A stretch of DNA of 8,933 bases, taken from Treponema sp. GTDB taxonomy: Bacteria; Spirochaetota; Spirochaetia; Treponematales; Breznakiellaceae. The first letter of the stretch is position 1. Each line of letters starts with the position of its first letter. The notes beneath the pieces are model-generated. The model did no database searches. It was not told the DNA's origin and saw only the letters and a program-made list of their open reading frames with translations. Location of the stretch: positions 1 through 8,933 of the forward strand of contig JAITRD010000086.1 in NCBI GenBank assembly GCA_031288575.1, given 5' to 3'. This document shows positions 5,649 to 8,933 of the stretch, one piece after another. The translations under genes and the position numbers were made by a program.

Positions 5649-7393
5649 GCCAGTTCTTCCTGGGAAAATTGGGATTCGGCAATCTCCCGGTATTCGGGAC
5701 ATTCCTCCAAAAGCCCGGCGTGGGTACCTGTCCCGACGATTCTGCCCTTGTCCAGGACAATGATCTTTTCGGCGCCCATAATGGTTCCGACCCGCTGGGT
5801 AACGATAATCTTGGCGGCCTCCCGCCGTTTTTCCCGGAGGGCCTGCCGGAGCCGCGCGTCGGTGGCAAAATCCAGGGCGGAGAAACTATCGTCGAAAATA
5901 AGGATCTCCGCGTTCCTCACCAAAGCCCGGGCAACGGAAAGGCGCTGTTTCTGCCCCCCGGAAATATTCACCGCCCCCTGGGCCAGGGACGCCTCAAAAC
6001 CGGACAGGCCCTCCCCCTCCCCGTTTTCCCCGATAAAGTCCATGGCCTGGGCAAGTTCCGCCGCTTCCCGAATTTCCCGGTCCGCGGCGTCCCTTTTCCC
6101 GTAACGGATGTTGGAGGCGATGGACCCGGAAAAAAGCACGCTTTTCTGGGGGACATAGGCGATCCGGGCGCGGAGGTCTTCCTGGGCAAGTTCCCGGACA
6201 TCCACCCCGTCCAGGGTGACGGCGCCCACGCTCACGTCGTAAAAGCGGAGGATCAGGTTAACAATGGTAGACTTCCCCGAGCCGGTGGCGCCGATAAGGG
6301 CGGTCGTCTCCCCCCTTTCCGCGGTAAAGCTGATGCCCTCCAGGGCGTTTTCCCCGGCCCCCTCGTAACGGAAAAAAACGTTCCTGAATTCCACCCGGCC
6401 CTTGAAAGGACCCGGCAGAACCTTTGGCACGGCCGGGTCCCGGATCAGGACCTCGGTTTCCAGCACCTGGGCAATCCGATCCGCGGAAACCGCGGTCCGG
6501 GGAAGGATGATAAACATCATGGAGAAGAAAAGAAAGGAAAAGATAATCTGCATAGTATATTGAATAAAGGCCATCATATCCCCCACTTGCAGGGCGGAAG
6601 CGGCGATGTATCCCGCCCCGGCCCAAATAATGAGGAGGATGGCGCTGTTCATGATAAGCTGCATGGCGGGCATCTGGGCGCTCATAAGCCGGTGAACAAA
6701 GAGGTTGGCCGCGGAAAGCTCCCGGTTAACCCCGTCAAACCGTTCCCGTTCGTATGCCTGGGTCCCGAAGGCCCGGATCACCATGATGCCGTTCAGGGTT
6801 TCCCGGGCGGTCCGGTTCAGTTTATCCGTCAGGGCTTGGATGAGCCGGAACTTGGGCATGGCCAGGGACATGACGATCATCACCATGCCGATAAGGACCA
6901 GTACCGCCAGGACGATGATCCAGCTCATAGCCGGGGCTTTCCGCACCGCCATGATGATGCCCCCCAGGCCCATAATGGGGGCGTAACAAATCATCCGAAT
7001 GCCCATAACAAAGATCTGCTGAATTTGGTTTACATCGTTGGTACACCTGGTAATAAGGGAAGCGGTAGAAAAGGCGTCGAATTCGCGGGCGGAAAAACTC
7101 TCTACCTTCCGAAACACCGCGTCCCGGAGATCCCGGGCAATCCCGGCGGCAATCCAGGTGGAGAGGAAACCCACCCCCACCGCCGCGGCGCCCCCGGTTA
7201 AGGCGACCCCCAGCATCTGCAGGCCGATCCGGAGGATATACCGGCTTTCCCCCTCTTGCCGGAGAATTTCGTTAACCAGCAGGGACATGAGATTGGGCAG
7301 ATTAAGGTCGCAAAGGGCCTGAACCAAAAGAATCGCCACCGCCAAACAAATAAAGGGCAGAAAGGGTTTTAAGTATTTCGCTAGTTTAAACAT
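5645..7393 (-). CDS. ABC exporter subunit, degenerate half (permease-ATPase fusion)
   Basis: A 582-residue half-transporter partnering the next gene. The membrane domain covers about 10-300 and the ATPase domain about 333-570. Walker A is GATGSGKST (368-376), Q-loop Gln416, and the signature ISGGQ is at 477-481. Two catalytic positions are changed: Walker B reads ILIFDDS (497-503), with Asp502 where canonical ATPases have Glu, and the H-loop reads VTQRVGTI, with Gln533 in place of His. This is the known degenerate-site pattern of heterodimeric exporters, not random decay, because all binding motifs are intact. The start at 7393 is preceded by AGGGGG, which overlaps the stop of the acetyltransferase gene 12 nt upstream. 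The 4-nt stop/start overlap with the downstream subunit supports coupled synthesis in near-equal amounts. Confidence 0.94.
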   Translation of the reverse strand: MFKLAKYLKPFLPFICLAVAILLVQALCDLNLPNLMSLLVNEILRQEGESRYILRIGLQMLGVALTGGAAAVGVGFLSTWIAAGIARDLRDAVFRKVESFSAREFDAFSTASLITRCTNDVNQIQQIFVMGIRMICYAPIMGLGGIIMAVRKAPAMSWIIVLAVLVLIGMVMIVMSLAMPKFRLIQALTDKLNRTARETLNGIMVIRAFGTQAYERERFDGVNRELSAANLFVHRLMSAQMPAMQLIMNSAILLIIWAGAGYIAASALQVGDMMAFIQYTMQIIFSFLFFSMMFIILPRTAVSADRIAQVLETEVLIRDPAVPKVLPGPFKGRVEFRNVFFRYEGAGENALEGISFTAERGETTALIGATGSGKSTIVNLILRFYDVSVGAVTLDGVDVRELAQEDLRARIAYVPQKSVLFSGSIASNIRYGKRDAADREIREAAELAQAMDFIGENGEGEGLSGFEASLAQGAVNISGGQKQRLSVARALVRNAEILIFDDSFSALDFATDARLRQALREKRREAAKIIVTQRVGTIMGAEKIIVLDKGRIVGTGTHAGLLEECPEYREIAESQFSQEELA

Positions 7394-7405
7394 AGCGGTT
7401 TCCCC

Positions 7406-8578
7406 CTAGACTTCATCGGCGGACTCAAAAAACAGGGGCAGGGGCAGAAGGTTCCGTAAAAAGGGATTATCCCGGACGGCGGGGAAAACCAGGGGCGCCA
7501 TGGGGGAAAAGAAAAATTCCGCCGCCTCAAGGGGGCTCAGGGTGATATCCGGCGGGGTGGCCCCGGCGGAAGAGTCAAGGGAGGGATTGCCGCCGGATAC
7601 GGCAATCCCCAGGGTTTCCCCGCCTATGCGTATACGGGCCGCCCCGTCGGCGAGGGCAAGGGTCCGGGCCTTCAGCTTTAACAGGACCTCCAGGATCCGC
7701 GGATAATTAAAGATATTAAAACTGTAGGCGGAGGAGAGGGAATAATCTTCGGCAAAAGCGGTAAGGGCCGCCAGTTTCCCGGTTTCGTGGGGATGGACGG
7801 TAACCGCGACCCGGTCCTGTTGAGCAATCCGCCCCGGATTATGGAGAAACAGGGCGATAAGCTCCGCTATCCGGGCAGGGTCCCCCAGGTTAAGCTCGGT
7901 GATTGCATCCTCCCGGGAATTACAGATGAGGTAGCCCGCAAAGGTTTCCCCCTCCAATACGGCATACACCTTACTCCCCCAGGAAGAAATGATGTCGAAA
8001 AACCTTTCCCCGTCCCGTTCCAGCCGGGCGGGTTTGGCTTCATGGAAAGAACGGATCCTTTCCACCAGTTCCCTGTCGGCGGCGGTAAGAAGCCGGAGGG
8101 AAAACCCCGGCATAAAGTCCTTCCCCAGGACGTGGCGGACATTGGCTTTGCGGCATTCAAAAACAATCCGCGTCCCCGCGGGGGTGTATCCAAAATACTC
8201 ATACCGCTGCCGCTGGCCCCCCAGGCAGCTAAAAACCATGCCGTCCCGGCGCATATCCTCCAGGGCCATTTCCATCAGGGCGCGCATATAACCCCGGGAG
8301 CGGGTATAGGGATGAACCGACACCATGCCGATGCCCCGGCCGGGCAAAAGATCCCCCAGGATATTCATCGTCAGGGGATAGGCCCCGATGACGGCCCTGA
8401 TTTTGCCGTCCTCCTTTGCCAGATAGTGGACAGCCTCGGTAAAATATTCTCTTTTATAAAGTTTAGGGAGTATGGCCGGAAAATCGTGGGGCACCCGGGC
8501 GGCGCTAAAAACATAGTTCGCAAGGTCAATCACCTCATCATAATCCGCCGCCACCGCCTTGACATACTGAACCGTCAT
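7406..8578 (-). CDS. Eis-like GNAT family acetyltransferase
   Basis: A 390-residue protein, the usual length of Eis-type acetyltransferases with two GNAT-like domains and a C-terminal sterol-carrier-like domain. The first GNAT domain covers about 1-145. Its acetyl-CoA loop is VSVHPYTRSRGYMRALM (86-102), with the pyrophosphate-binding RSRGYM at 93-98. GGQRQRYEYFGY (120-131) is a family hallmark. A second GNAT-like segment spans about 155-290, and the C-terminal part (about 295-390) fits the sterol-carrier-like domain, ending in the family's characteristic acidic/hydrophobic tail. Family members acetylate amines on small molecules, some of them aminoglycosides, or on proteins; the substrate here is unknown. 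The start is firm: GGAGGAGG lies 7 nt before the ATG. As first gene of an operon with an ABC exporter it may modify the exported compound or protect against it. Confidence 0.88.
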   Translation of the reverse strand: MTVQYVKAVAADYDEVIDLANYVFSAARVPHDFPAILPKLYKREYFTEAVHYLAKEDGKIRAVIGAYPLTMNILGDLLPGRGIGMVSVHPYTRSRGYMRALMEMALEDMRRDGMVFSCLGGQRQRYEYFGYTPAGTRIVFECRKANVRHVLGKDFMPGFSLRLLTAADRELVERIRSFHEAKPARLERDGERFFDIISSWGSKVYAVLEGETFAGYLICNSREDAITELNLGDPARIAELIALFLHNPGRIAQQDRVAVTVHPHETGKLAALTAFAEDYSLSSAYSFNIFNYPRILEVLLKLKARTLALADGAARIRIGGETLGIAVSGGNPSLDSSAGATPPDITLSPLEAAEFFFSPMAPLVFPAVRDNPFLRNLLPLPLFFESADEV

Positions 8579-8608
8579 AGAACAGCCTCCTCCGGTCTTT
8601 TCCGCCGA

Positions 8609-8637
8609 ATTTTACCCAATTTGGCGATAAAAGTAAA
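8609..8637 (-). promoter_or_regulatory. Promoter of the acetyltransferase-ABC operon
   Basis: On the minus strand TTTACT (8637-8632) is followed after 17 nt by TAAAAT (8614-8609), matching consensus at 4 and 5 of 6. This leaves about 24 nt of leader containing GGAGGAGG before the ATG at 8578. The -35 lies inside the repeated GCGATAAAAGTAAA motif. ATTTTAC (8609-8615) and GTAAAT (8633-8638) form an inverted repeat over the two promoter boxes, a possible operator. Confidence 0.5.
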
Positions 8638-8641
8638 TGCG
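8621..8641 (+). repeat. Short repeated motif with core GCGATAAAAGTAAA, right copy
   Basis: Matches 444-464 at 19 of 21 positions, in direct orientation, and again lies exactly 10 nt from its palindromic element. Here it overlaps the -35 region of the operon promoter, so it may be a protein-binding site. Confidence 0.55.
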
Positions 8642-8651
8642 CTCTTGAAGT

Positions 8652-8855
8652 GTAACAAAAATAACCGGGCGGACGGGCAAAATGCCCCAGGGTGTCACGA
8701 TTGCTTTGCGCACGAAGGCTTTGACGTTGTCCTGAGGGTCAGATGGCGCAAAGCTTCGGTCAAAGGACCCATAGGGTCCTCTGCCCCCCATGGGGATTTT
8801 TCCCTCCCGGCAGGCCTTATTGTTCCGTTCGGGGGAGGTTTAGGCGGTAAAGGCA
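8652..8855 (-). repeat. Palindromic intergenic repeat element, right copy
   Basis: A 204-bp relative of 245-433 in inverted orientation, again oriented toward the downstream gene and ending 73 nt before the acetyltransferase start. The outer block 8813-8855 matches the left copy at 41 of 43 positions, including TTTAGGCGGTAAA (8839-8851). The inner stem GCTTTGCGC (8703-8711) with GCGCAAAGC (8746-8754) is perfect. It differs from the left copy by one base pair changed on both sides. The long outer arms are more diverged than in the left copy, and an extra perfect hairpin, GGACCCATAGGGTCC (8765-8779), is present. The T-run tail is kept (AAAAAT, 8657-8662 on the plus strand). Confidence 0.83.
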
Positions 8856-8888
8856 AGGACTGGACTTTGCCCCGTTCGGCAGACACCG

Positions 8889-8933
8889 TTAAGCAACCCG
8901 CTCCGGGTTAAACATATCAAGCGCAACATAGTC
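8889..8933 (-). CDS. Possible C-terminal end of a minus-strand gene (cut by window edge)
   Basis: Reading leftward from the right edge, 14 codons (DYVALDMFNPERVA) end at TAA (8891-8889). The composition looks like protein, and it would place another minus-strand gene upstream of the repeat element. At 14 residues this is weak; it could be chance. The plus-strand hairpin AACCCG-CTC-CGGGTT (8895-8909) falls within it. Confidence 0.3.
   Translation of the reverse strand, partial: DYVALDMFNPERVA

Noticed and set aside
5669..7201. 510-codon open frame on the plus strand, opposite the degenerate ABC subunit
   Set aside because: It is a shadow of the GC-rich ABC gene: low-complexity Gly/Pro/His-rich translation, no domain, and the minus strand carries complete ATPase motifs.
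245..8855. Whole window as a composite transposon bounded by the inverted repeat pair
   Set aside because: The copies differ in length and are too diverged, no transposase is present, no target duplications are visible at the outer ends, and the enclosed genes look like ordinary chromosomal genes.
7787..8911. 374-codon plus-strand frame opposite the acetyltransferase
   Set aside because: Shadow frame that happens to run into the repeat element; composition is not protein-like.

Overview
The window looks like a chromosomal segment from a GC-rich spirochaete, most likely a termite-gut-type Treponema or relative. That assignment is inference. It rests on the lipobox LFFSC, the Treponema-like glucosaminidase lipoprotein, the overall gene style and many palindromic intergenic repeats; no rRNA or other marker gene is present to prove it.

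Layout, left to right. (a) A minus-strand gene for an exported protein is cut by the left edge (<1-142). (b) A 448-bp divergent spacer (143-590) holds two promoter candidates and a 189-bp palindromic repeat element. (c) An HtrA/DegP-type membrane-anchored serine protease (591-1859, +) follows. (d) The convergent spacer to radC (1860-2227) contains a hairpin and, next to it, a 261-bp MITE-like insertion with near-perfect terminal inverted repeats and perfect 10-bp direct flanking repeats. (e) radC (2228-2977, -). (f) A divergent glucosaminidase-family lipoprotein (3064-3726, +). (g) A minus-strand operon reads Eis-like GNAT acetyltransferase (7406-8578), degenerate ABC exporter subunit (5645-7393), then canonical ABC exporter subunit (3750-5648). 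It ends in an intrinsic terminator that abuts the lipoprotein stop codon. (h) A 310-bp spacer upstream of the operon carries a second copy of the palindromic element, in the opposite chromosomal orientation. (i) A possible C-terminus of another minus-strand gene lies at the right edge.

How the genes fit together. The two ABC subunits form a classic heterodimeric type IV exporter: one has Asp in place of the Walker B catalytic Glu and Gln in place of the H-loop His, the other is canonical. Tight spacing (12 nt, then an ATGA overlap) indicates co-expression with the acetyltransferase, so modification and export of a small molecule or drug is plausible. HtrA and the glucosaminidase act at the envelope (protein quality control and peptidoglycan cleavage).

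The most unusual content is intergenic. Three large palindromic elements share a 13-bp box, TTTACCGCYTAAA. Two belong to one family, lie upstream of and in the same orientation as the downstream gene, and show a compensatory base-pair change in an inner stem. The third has the signature of a transposed miniature element.
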